Below, in pieces: positions 51,179 through 58,340 of a stretch of DNA of 64,000 nt. Both the position numbers and the translations under genes were made by a program. The DNA lies in the NCBI GenBank assembly GCA_946185285.1, contig CAMHIS010000002.1:1-64000 (forward strand). The letters run 5' to 3'. Every line of letters begins with the position of its first letter. Within the stretch, counting starts at the first letter, position 1. This stretch comes from an uncultured Prevotellaceae bacterium. GTDB taxonomy: Bacteria > Bacteroidota > Bacteroidia > Bacteroidales > Bacteroidaceae. Below the pieces are notes generated by a model. The model searched no databases, was not told the origin of the DNA, and was given only the letters and a program-made list of their open reading frames with translations.

Positions 51179-54013
51179 TCACTTCGAATACAACAGGCGT
51201 CCGTCGGGGGTAACTCCGGCGGCGCTCATTTTTATGCGCGTCTCCTTGCCGTTGTTGTAGAAGGTAGCCGTGAAGCGGCCGTCCTCGTCGCTGCGGGCGT
51301 TGGGGTTCCAGTAGAGCGTGCGGCGGTAGTCGGCGGGGGCCTCGCCCGTCTGGCGGCGGCTGTAGTCGGGCTGGTAGAACGCGGCGGGCTCGTTCATGCC
51401 GTGGAAATAGATGCGGCGGTCGCGGTAGACTACCTGCTTGCCGTCGTCTGGTATAGGCACCATCTCCACCGTGACGTCGGCCAGTACGGTACTCACCACC
51501 ATCGTCGAGTCCTCGTTGCGCGGCTCATAGTCGCTGAACACGCGGATGTCCTGAAGCCGGCTCAGCTTCAGGTTGTTGAAGACGGCAGCTGCCGCGCGGG
51601 TCTTCTCGCTGGCCTGTATGGCGTCGGCCATGTCAGCCTCCATATTAGCCGTGGAGTCGTAGTTGCGCCAGTAGGTCTGGCCGTTCAGTCGCCCGTCGAC
51701 GTTAAAGTGTACGGGGCGCCCCATATTGCCATAGAGGAACTTCGCCACCTGCAACGGGAACTGGCGCATGTCGAACTTACCGAACGACAGGCCGTAGTCG
51801 GTCAGGTCGTTGTAAAGGTCGTAGGCATCGCGCACGATGGCCGGCTTGTTCCAGTCGACGGCGCGGCGCCCGTGACGGCGACCGCTGACGGTGACGTTCT
51901 GCAACAGGTGGACGTCGTTCTCCATCGACAGTTCCGAGAGCGTGTCCTCGTCGATGGTCACATCCCACTCGGGGGCGTGGTTCTCGTAGTAGTTGTACTT
52001 ATGGGTGAAGACGGGGTAAGGCATGTCGCGCTTCACGTAGAAGTCGGCAAAGGCATCCTCACGATAGACGGTGGCATCCTTGCGCGAGGCGATGGCCTTG
52101 TCGAGCGAGTCTTTCTCCTTATAGGCTTTCAGAGTGAGGTAGGTAACGCCGTAGAAAGGCGGTATCTGGAACGAGAACTGCCCGCCGTCGTGCGTCTTCT
52201 GCACGCCACCGGCCACCTCGTTGCCCATCAGCAGCTCAGCCTCCACCAGCACCTCCTTCTTCAGTCCGCCGTGGTTGACGCCCAACTGGTCGTTGGCGTT
52301 CTCAATGCCTCCAAAATCGACCGAGGTGACAATCTGGTCACCCATATCAGCCCACGACTCATTACTCGAAATGATGGGATTCTCGTCGGTGCTCTCCTCG
52401 GCCCACGGGTCTTCTTGGTCACTGGTCAGCGAGGGTGACTTCGTCCCCACCATGCCCACGCCGTTCTGCCACGACGGAATCTCGATAAGCTCCACATCGT
52501 TGATGCTCAGCATCTTGTACACGCTGCCGCTGACGGTCATCGTCTGCTCAGGCTCGTAGCGCATCTGGCGCGCCGTGTCGCTCAGTTCCTGCCACTTGTA
52601 CTTACGCCAGCCCTGCACCATCATCAGCAGGTCGAGGTTGTCGCGATGCTGCTTGTCGTCCTTCTCAAAATAGTAGGCGGGCTTGGCAATGAAGCCGCGC
52701 AGCTCGCTTGAGAGCAACAGGTCGGTCATCACGTTGCCGTCGTTGTAGGTGGGCTCGTCGGTGCCCGTGTCGCGGATGGCTATCGAGAAAGTGGTCTCCG
52801 GCGTTAGTTGCACGCCGACGCTAATCTGCTCATAAGGCTGGTAAGTCGTCGTGGGCTTAATGGGCTCTATCGGTACAATGGGCGCCTCTTCATAAAGCCC
52901 ATTCCCCCTACAGAAGAACAACCGGTCGGCCAGCACGCGCCCCTCGTCGTCAAACACCGTCACGTTGTTCACGCCGACGGGCAGTTCATCAACAGGCAGC
53001 TGGACGCTGACCTTGCCGCTATTCACCGGTTCGAGGGCTGCGAAGTGCTTCAGCACACCGCGACAAAGCACCGAGACGCCGTACTCACGGTCCGGCGCCA
53101 GGCCCCGGGCGGCAATGGTGGCACGACCGCCTTCGTCGAGTCGCAGCACTACCCCGCTCTTCTCGGCCTTGGGCAACTGGAACGTGTAGTCCTTGCCGCG
53201 CCAACGGAACCGGGCTTTCAGGCGCTTCTCGCCTGGCGTCACGGTGAACGTGCCGCGCCCTTGATGGGTGGTGGCGATGGAGCCTACCTGACGGTCGCCC
53301 TCCATCAGCGTACCCTTGATGTCGACGGCCTCCGTCAGCTGGTCCTCGACGGCAAAGGCCACGCGGCTCTCAAGTCCCTCGACCAGCGAGCCGCCCTCGG
53401 GATAGAACGTGACGAAGAGTTCCTCCTTCTTCGGCTTCTGGATACGCGTCTTGGGGCGCTGGTACATGCGGCGGGCAGCGTAGTCGCCAGCCGTCTCGGG
53501 CTTGCTATAGACAGGGAACACGCGTGAGTACAGCCCGTCCCACAGACGGTAGTAGTCGGCACACATTTGGCGGTTGAAGAACTTCCACGTCTCCTGTACC
53601 GTATATTTGTGACGCGACACGTTGAAGTTCAGCATCCAGCGGGTATAGGCACGCAACTCGTAATAGCCTGAATAGAGCGAGTCGGTCAGTACGAACTGTC
53701 CGCAGGTATAGTTGTCGGGCGCCACGATAATCTGCTGGCGCTCCACGAGCACGCCGTCGGGCGACAGCAGCTCGACATACAAGATGCGGCTCATGTCGGT
53801 AGGCTGCAGGTTGTCGGCACGCACGACATAGGCCTTATACCACAGCGTGTCGCCCACGAAGTAGCACTGGTTGTCGGTATGGACATATACTTTCTCCTGG
53901 ACTTGTGACACCGACGACTTCTCAAGAGCCTGACGGATATCGTCAAGGGAACCTGCCTGCACGCCTTGCACAGACAGCAGGGAAAACAAGAACAGACGTA
54001 GTATGGTCTTCAT
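51179..54013 (-). CDS. Large secreted MG2-type protein with plug-like C-terminal region
   Basis: A 944-aa exported protein (signal peptide MKTILRLFLFSLLSVQGVQA). The first module has QEKVYVHTDNQCYFVGDTLW, an MG2/alpha-2-macroglobulin-type domain common in Bacteroidetes surface proteins. Several beta-sandwich regions follow. Near residue 710 the segment LLQNVTVSGRRHGRR and later GRPVHFNVDGRL resemble a TonB-receptor plug. The exact role is unknown; it is divergent from a TonB-dependent receptor and may work with it. The TTG at 54022 in the track is rejected in favour of ATG at 54013. Confidence 0.75.
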   Translation of the reverse strand: MKTILRLFLFSLLSVQGVQAGSLDDIRQALEKSSVSQVQEKVYVHTDNQCYFVGDTLWYKAYVVRADNLQPTDMSRILYVELLSPDGVLVERQQIIVAPDNYTCGQFVLTDSLYSGYYELRAYTRWMLNFNVSRHKYTVQETWKFFNRQMCADYYRLWDGLYSRVFPVYSKPETAGDYAARRMYQRPKTRIQKPKKEELFVTFYPEGGSLVEGLESRVAFAVEDQLTEAVDIKGTLMEGDRQVGSIATTHQGRGTFTVTPGEKRLKARFRWRGKDYTFQLPKAEKSGVVLRLDEGGRATIAARGLAPDREYGVSVLCRGVLKHFAALEPVNSGKVSVQLPVDELPVGVNNVTVFDDEGRVLADRLFFCRGNGLYEEAPIVPIEPIKPTTTYQPYEQISVGVQLTPETTFSIAIRDTGTDEPTYNDGNVMTDLLLSSELRGFIAKPAYYFEKDDKQHRDNLDLLMMVQGWRKYKWQELSDTARQMRYEPEQTMTVSGSVYKMLSINDVELIEIPSWQNGVGMVGTKSPSLTSDQEDPWAEESTDENPIISSNESWADMGDQIVTSVDFGGIENANDQLGVNHGGLKKEVLVEAELLMGNEVAGGVQKTHDGGQFSFQIPPFYGVTYLTLKAYKEKDSLDKAIASRKDATVYREDAFADFYVKRDMPYPVFTHKYNYYENHAPEWDVTIDEDTLSELSMENDVHLLQNVTVSGRRHGRRAVDWNKPAIVRDAYDLYNDLTDYGLSFGKFDMRQFPLQVAKFLYGNMGRPVHFNVDGRLNGQTYWRNYDSTANMEADMADAIQASEKTRAAAAVFNNLKLSRLQDIRVFSDYEPRNEDSTMVVSTVLADVTVEMVPIPDDGKQVVYRDRRIYFHGMNEPAAFYQPDYSRRQTGEAPADYRRTLYWNPNARSDEDGRFTATFYNNGKETRIKMSAAGVTPDGRLLYSK

Positions 54014-54105
54014 CTTTTGCAAAAGTTTAGTATCTTTTTGACGCGAAAACCTTGCGAAAGTTTAAATTTCCGGGATATTTCTGGTGATTTCTTTTCAAAA
54101 AGCAT

Positions 54106-54113
54106 TACCTTTG
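54106..54113 (+). promoter_or_regulatory. Candidate -7 box of the TonB receptor gene
   Basis: TACCTTTG at 54106-54113. No convincing TTTG at the expected spacing. Transcription would begin just before the heptamer array, placing that array in the 5' untranslated region. Confidence 0.55.
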
Positions 54114-54124
54114 CAGCCGTTTAG

Positions 54125-54152
54125 CCTAAACACTAAACTCTAAACATTAAAC
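54125..54152. repeat. Heptamer array upstream of the TonB receptor start
   Basis: Four seven-base units: CCTAAAC, ACTAAAC, TCTAAAC, ATTAAAC. The array ends 5 bases before the ATG at 54158 and probably lies in the untranslated leader, where copy-number changes could alter translation. Confidence 0.8.
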
Positions 54153-54157
54153 AAAAA

Positions 54158-56281
54158 ATGTACAAACCACTGTTCAACAAGCGCCGCGTGCTCGTGTTCC
54201 ATCAGTTCGGGAACAAGGGTTGGTCGCTCTTCAGCTGCTTAGGCCGCGAGGTGGTCTGCTCCGTCCTCTCCGTGTCGACGCTCACTTATGCGTCGGCCGA
54301 GAGTGTCAGCACCCATCCCGTCGTCACCGACTCAGCGGCTGTCAGCACCCCACGCGAGCTGCTGCTCGACGAGGTGAGCGTCACCGGAAGCCGAGCACCC
54401 CTGACGCGTAGTCAGGCTGCGAGAATGGTCACTGTACTGGAGCGTGCCGACATTCAGCAGGCCCCGGTGCAAAGTATTAACGATTTGCTGAAACTGGCCG
54501 TAGGCGTCGATGTCCGCCAGCGCAGTCCCATTGGCGCGCAGACCGACATCTCAGTCCGAGGCGGCACACAGGAGCAAATCATCGTCCTGCTCAACGGCAT
54601 CAATATCTGCGACCCGCAGACCGGCCACAACACCCTCGACCTGCCCTGCGACTTCAGCGACATCCAGCGCATCGAGGTTCTCGAAGGCCCAGCCGCCCGC
54701 ATCTACGGCACATCGTCACTCGTCGGCGCCATCAATATTGTGACAAAAGATGACCCCTCCCCTGCCTCCCCTGAAGGGGAGGAGCTATTGCTCCTGCGCG
54801 CCGAGGGCGGCTCCCACGGTTACGCCAACGCCGCAGCACGGATACTGCTCCCTCCCTATAGGGAGGGCCGGGTTGGGTCTTCCCTTTCCGCCTCCTACGC
54901 CCGCTCCGACGGCTACAGCCGCAGCAAGGCAGGCTCGCTGAACAGCGACTACAGCGGCGCGAAAGCCTTCTACCAAGGCCACTACGCCGCCAACGCCCTC
55001 AGCCTGAACTGGCACTTCGGCATAGCCGATAAGGGCTGGGGCTCCAGCACCGCCTACGCCTCGCCCAAGTGGCAGGCCGACGACCAGTACGAGCACACCA
55101 CCAAGCTCACCGCCGCCCTCCAAGCCAATGTCCAGTCTGGTGCAGTATCACTGCACCCCACCGTCTACTGGAACCAGCACCAAGACCGCTACGAGGGCTA
55201 CCGCAACCGCCCCGACCTCATGCCCTACAACTACAACCGCACCGACGTCTTCGGCCTCCAGCTCAACAGCCACTTCGACTGGTCGTTAGGCCGCACGGCT
55301 CTCGGTGCCGAGCTGCGCAATGAGAACCTCGTCAGCGGAAACCTCGGCGAGCCGCTCACCCGCCCCCACGCCATCTACGGCACCGACCGCGACTACACTC
55401 TCGGCCTGAACCGCACCAACATCAGCGCCTATGCCGAGCACAACGTGCTGCTCCAGAACCTCACCGTCTCGGCAGGCTTTGTCGTGGTAAAGAATACATG
55501 GGCCGACATGAATCCCACCATCTACCCGGGCATCGACGCCAGCCTGCGGCTCGGCAGCCACTGGAAGCTGCACGCCTCATACAACACATCGCTGCGTATG
55601 CCCTCGTTCACCGAGATGTACTACAAGCTGCAAGGCTACAAGGCCGACCCTCACCTAAAGCCCGAGGAGATGCGGGCCCTGGAGCTGGGCGCCAATTGTC
55701 AATTCTCAATTCTCAATTGTCAATTGTCTCTTTGGCACCACCACGGCCGCAACATGATTGACTGGATCATGGACACCCGCCAGGGCGACGAGGCCGCATG
55801 GCAGAGCGTCAACCACACCCGCCTGAACAGCATTGGACTGGAAACGTCGGCCCAACTCTCAATTCTCAATTCTCAATTGTCAATTAGCTACAGCTACATC
55901 CATCAGGAGAAGGACCTGGAGCCCGGCATCGTCTCGCAGTACGCCTTAGAGTACCTACGCCATAAACTGGTAGCCAACATCCACATCCCCCTGCTCCGCC
56001 AGTACGCTGTGCTGCGGCGGTGCCGCAGCCAAATCCCCTCCCGTCTCACCCTTGATGCAACCCTCCGCTACCAGGACCGCGCCGGACAGTACACCGACTT
56101 TGACGGGAGCGTCAACGACTACCGCCCTTACGCCCTCGTCGATGCCCGCCTGTCATGGCAACAGCGCGCCTACGAGCTATACCTGAAGGCCAACAACCTG
56201 CTGAACACCAGCTACCGCGACTACGGACTGGTGCCACAACCTGGCCGCTGGATCATCGCAGGGCTAAGCATCTACATATAA
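54158..56281 (+). CDS. TonB-dependent outer-membrane receptor (BtuB/FepA-like)
   Basis: A 707-aa receptor that imports a bound ligand across the outer membrane using TonB energy. The plug domain has LDEVSVTGSRAPLTRSQAAR, INDLLKLAVGVDVRQRSP, DISVRGGTQEQIIVLLNG and IERIEVLEGPA-like IQRIEVLEGPAARIYG. The barrel ends LYLKANNLLNTSYRDYGLVP…GLSIYI with the terminal aromatic strand. The ligand is unknown. The coding sequence contains five short repeat insertions in frame (see repeats), including two heptamer arrays. The divergent MG2-type gene may be its partner. The N-terminal segment MYKPLFNKRRVLVFHQFGNK is unusually long ahead of the signal-like region. Confidence 0.9.
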   Translation: MYKPLFNKRRVLVFHQFGNKGWSLFSCLGREVVCSVLSVSTLTYASAESVSTHPVVTDSAAVSTPRELLLDEVSVTGSRAPLTRSQAARMVTVLERADIQQAPVQSINDLLKLAVGVDVRQRSPIGAQTDISVRGGTQEQIIVLLNGINICDPQTGHNTLDLPCDFSDIQRIEVLEGPAARIYGTSSLVGAINIVTKDDPSPASPEGEELLLLRAEGGSHGYANAAARILLPPYREGRVGSSLSASYARSDGYSRSKAGSLNSDYSGAKAFYQGHYAANALSLNWHFGIADKGWGSSTAYASPKWQADDQYEHTTKLTAALQANVQSGAVSLHPTVYWNQHQDRYEGYRNRPDLMPYNYNRTDVFGLQLNSHFDWSLGRTALGAELRNENLVSGNLGEPLTRPHAIYGTDRDYTLGLNRTNISAYAEHNVLLQNLTVSAGFVVVKNTWADMNPTIYPGIDASLRLGSHWKLHASYNTSLRMPSFTEMYYKLQGYKADPHLKPEEMRALELGANCQFSILNCQLSLWHHHGRNMIDWIMDTRQGDEAAWQSVNHTRLNSIGLETSAQLSILNSQLSISYSYIHQEKDLEPGIVSQYALEYLRHKLVANIHIPLLRQYAVLRRCRSQIPSRLTLDATLRYQDRAGQYTDFDGSVNDYRPYALVDARLSWQQRAYELYLKANNLLNTSYRDYGLVPQPGRWIIAGLSIYI
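54750..54787. repeat. GC-rich palindromic insert in the TonB receptor gene
   Basis: CCTCCCCTGAAGGGGAGG (54765-54782, 7-bp arms, TGAA loop) preceded by ACCCCTCCCCTG. It encodes the acidic/Pro stretch DDPSPASPEGEE right after the plug (INIVTK), where family members usually continue directly. It resembles intergenic palindromes common in Bacteroidetes. Confidence 0.7.
54850..54867. repeat. Perfect 18-bp palindrome in the TonB receptor gene
   Basis: CCCTCCCTATAGGGAGGG is its own complement and is followed by CCGGGTTGGGTCTTCC. It encodes PPYREG in an early barrel loop. The style is that of an intergenic palindromic repeat placed in a coding region. Confidence 0.75.
55693..55727. repeat. Heptamer array (CAATTNT, five units) in the TonB receptor gene
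   Basis: Units CAATTGT, CAATTCT, CAATTCT, CAATTGT, CAATTGT. They encode NCQFSILNCQLS, which by chance has the alternating pattern of a beta strand. A change of one unit (7 bases) would shift the frame. Confidence 0.88.
55853..55887. repeat. Second heptamer array (CAATTNT-type, five units) in the TonB receptor gene
   Basis: Units CAACTCT, CAATTCT, CAATTCT, CAATTGT, CAATTAG, encoding AQLSILNSQLSI. It is read in the same frame phase as the first array 160 bases upstream, so both give similar peptides. Confidence 0.88.
56006..56030. repeat. 25-nt palindromic repeat inside the TonB receptor gene
   Basis: Same unit as at 34452-34476 in nudC, one mismatch, core CTGCGGCGGTGCCGCAG. Here it encodes AVLRRCRS; in nudC it encodes GCTAAVPQ, so the reading frames differ. 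Confidence 0.85.
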
Positions 56282-56412
56282 TATCTGGCGCGCGTACGTG
56301 CATGAATGAAGTCTGGTTACACATAGCACCCCCGACACTTAACCGCCTGACTGTCAGAGCTATTCTTTCTGAGGCTGACCGCACCTAAGGGCCATCTAAA
56401 TGAGATATAGAT

Positions 56413-56770
56413 CCAATCGGTCATTAGACGTCTTTGCACCGGAAAAAACTGTTCAACACGTTTTTTATCCGTCAATCCGTCACCTTCGTCCTATCTACCA
56501 CATGCTGAGCGTGTTACGTGGTGACGGATGATGGTGACGGGTGACGGATGACTATATGCTCCGACGGCTGTAATGATTCACGTGCGGTGAATCATCGTTC
56601 ACCGCACGTGAACAATTGGCACAGAGGCTTGGCGTACGGGAATGCGCCGTGCATCCGTCATCCGTCACCATCATCTGTCATCACGTATCCGCTTGATTGT
56701 CTGTTGTTTGCGTGGCTGTGACGGATGTGACGGATTTAAAACTCTCTTTTTTGTGAGATTGACGGCAGAT
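56413..56770. repeat. Dispersed palindromic intergenic element, copy 3
   Basis: A 358-bp element between the convergent TonB receptor and DUF3078 genes. Inner arms are at about 56515-56550 and 56652-56687 (nearly complementary over 36 bases). Outer arms lie near 56465-56482 and 56718-56737. The core TTCACGTGCGGTGAA / TTCACCGCACGTGAA (56577-56591, 56598-56612) is a perfect 15-bp inverted repeat with loop TCATCG. No conserved ORF; the best preserved of the three copies. Confidence 0.88.
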
Positions 56771-56813
56771 TTGGAGTTCTCTCGAGCTTAATGGCCCATT
56801 AGTCTCAAAAGGC

Positions 56814-56889
56814 CCCTAAATCTGCCATAAATCTTGCACAAATAGGAGAATCCGAAAGGATTTCTGTAAGATTTTGTGTAGATTTAGGG
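56814..56889. other. Nested inverted-repeat structure, possible structured RNA
   Basis: CCCTAAATCT (56814-56823) and AGATTTAGGG (56880-56889) are perfect 10-bp arms. Inside lie CACAAA/TTTGTG and a GAAA-loop hairpin AATCC/GGATT (56849-56862). It lies between palindromic element copy 3 and the terminator of the DUF3078 gene. The function is unknown. Confidence 0.55.
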
Positions 56890-56909
56890 TCCAATGACTT
56901 TACCGAATA

Positions 56910-56950
56910 AAGAAAAGGGCTACGCACAAATTCGGCGCAGCCCTTTTCTT
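56910..56950 (-). terminator. Intrinsic terminator after the DUF3078 gene
   Basis: AAGAAAAGGGCT and AGCCCTTTTCTT form a 12-bp stem around a 17-base loop that itself has GCGC/GCG complementarity. It starts 18 bases beyond the DUF3078 stop, with AT-rich flanks on both sides, so it could end transcription from either strand. Confidence 0.8.
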
Positions 56951-56968
56951 ATTTCCCAGTACTCATCA

Positions 56969-58177
56969 TTAGAACGAATAGGAGAGTCCGATGGACGTGT
57001 ACTCCTTAAACTGGAAGTAGCCGAGGTCGTCGTCATATACGTTGCCGTCGTCGAAACGCGGATAGAGGAAGATATTGGCCGTAATATACTTCGAAACCTT
57101 CAGCTGGAACGTATTCTCCCACTCCACCTCAGCACGGTGATAAGAGGTGAAGCCCCACAGGCGGCTCTTCCATGTCACCGTCTCGGACAACTTCCACTGT
57201 AAGTCGGCGGTCAGCTGCGAACCAGGATCGAGCAGATAGTGCTTGTCGGCATCGATGCCATGACGCGACGGGAACCAGCTGAAGTCCGTCGGGTTTGCCG
57301 TGTTCTGGTTAGGGAACAGCGTACGGCCGACATAGCGGTAGTTCAGCGCAATGGGCGACAAGTTGACAGTACCCGTCAGTTTCTTGTCGAATGCCTCCAC
57401 CTTGTAGTCCATACCGAGACCGACGTTCAGGTTGAAGGGAGAGAAGAAGTCGGAGTACGTGCGGTGGTCATTCGACTTCAGACCGCGAGCAAACTGTGTC
57501 CAGGCCAGCAGCTGCAGCGTATAGTACCAGCGCTTGGTGGCCTGCAGACCAACCTTCGACGTCAGACGTAGCAGGTCTTCGTTCGCCTTCCACTTGTGGA
57601 GCGAGTCGGAGCGGGCCGTCAGGAAACCAAGCTTGGCCTCTAACTTATTGTCCCACTTCCACTTACCCTTGTTGTCGTAATTGGCCTCCAAGGTCAGGCT
57701 GCCCAAAAGCGAATAGGTCGACTCACCACCCTTGTACCAGTTGCTGCTGACGTAGTTCTGCATGAACTGCAGGAATCCGTCGCCCTTTCTGGTCCAGAAC
57801 TTCGGCTTTGTCACCACCACCTCGGCAGGAGCAATCTCCGGCTCGTCGGGCTGCGGCGCGACGTGCTCCACCAGCTCCACTTTCTGCTCGATGGGCTGGT
57901 CGATATCCTGGCGCAGCGAACCGCTCTCCTCCAACTGTGTCTCCGTAGCCTCCACCAGGTCGGGGCGGTTCAGATAGACATTCATCAGGGCCTGGTCCAC
58001 GGCCTCATCGACGTCGCTCGATTCATTACTGAGTGCCAACATCCCAGCCGACACATTATGATAGAACGTCAGCGGAGCGAACAGCCTGTAGGCTGAACCG
58101 CTGACAGAGTCGTTTGGCTGTGCGGCGCTGGCGCTGAGCGCACAGCCTGCCGCGATAGAAATAAACAGTTTTCGCAT
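56969..58177 (-). CDS. DUF3078 outer-membrane-like protein
   Basis: A 402-aa exported protein with signal peptide RKLFISIAAGCALSASAA. A variable N-terminal region of about 130 residues leads to FWTRKGDGFLQFMQNYVSSNWYKGGEST, the start of the DUF3078 domain, whose remaining strands (WKWDNKLEAKLGF, YYTLQLLAWTQFARG, KYITANIFLYPRFDDG) look like a beta barrel ending in a terminal Phe (GLSYSF). Function unknown in Bacteroidetes. The ATG at 58177 is used because a TACCTTTG box is at 58188-58195 on this strand. Confidence 0.83.
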   Translation of the reverse strand: MRKLFISIAAGCALSASAAQPNDSVSGSAYRLFAPLTFYHNVSAGMLALSNESSDVDEAVDQALMNVYLNRPDLVEATETQLEESGSLRQDIDQPIEQKVELVEHVAPQPDEPEIAPAEVVVTKPKFWTRKGDGFLQFMQNYVSSNWYKGGESTYSLLGSLTLEANYDNKGKWKWDNKLEAKLGFLTARSDSLHKWKANEDLLRLTSKVGLQATKRWYYTLQLLAWTQFARGLKSNDHRTYSDFFSPFNLNVGLGMDYKVEAFDKKLTGTVNLSPIALNYRYVGRTLFPNQNTANPTDFSWFPSRHGIDADKHYLLDPGSQLTADLQWKLSETVTWKSRLWGFTSYHRAEVEWENTFQLKVSKYITANIFLYPRFDDGNVYDDDLGYFQFKEYTSIGLSYSF

Positions 58178-58196
58178 AATTCTGCTGCAAAGGTAA

Positions 58197-58275
58197 TAAA
58201 AAGTCAAAAAATAAAAAAGCAAAAAAGTAAAAAAGTAAATGGACTTCTCTCTTTTTTTACCTTTTTACTTTCTTA
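58197..58275. repeat. A-rich and T-rich low-complexity inverted stretch
   Basis: Repeating AAAAAAGT-type units are followed by TTTTTTTACCTTTTTACT, which is complementary to them. It lies in the divergent spacer between DUF3078 and yidC. It could fold as a hairpin or simply be low-complexity promoter DNA. Confidence 0.45.
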
Positions 58276-58291
58276 CCTTTAAAATTTTTCG

Positions 58292-58299
58292 TACCTTTG
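58292..58299 (+). promoter_or_regulatory. Candidate -7 box of yidC
   Basis: TACCTTTG, 41 nt before the yidC ATG. The upstream half was not identified with confidence. Confidence 0.55.
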
Positions 58300-58340
58300 C
58301 ACCTTGATTGATTATGAAACAATAAAAACGACCAAATAAA

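Noticed and set aside
54014-54157. Cobalamin riboswitch before the BtuB-like receptor
   Set aside because: The 144-base spacer is too short and lacks the B12-box type conserved segments; the ligand of the receptor remains unknown.
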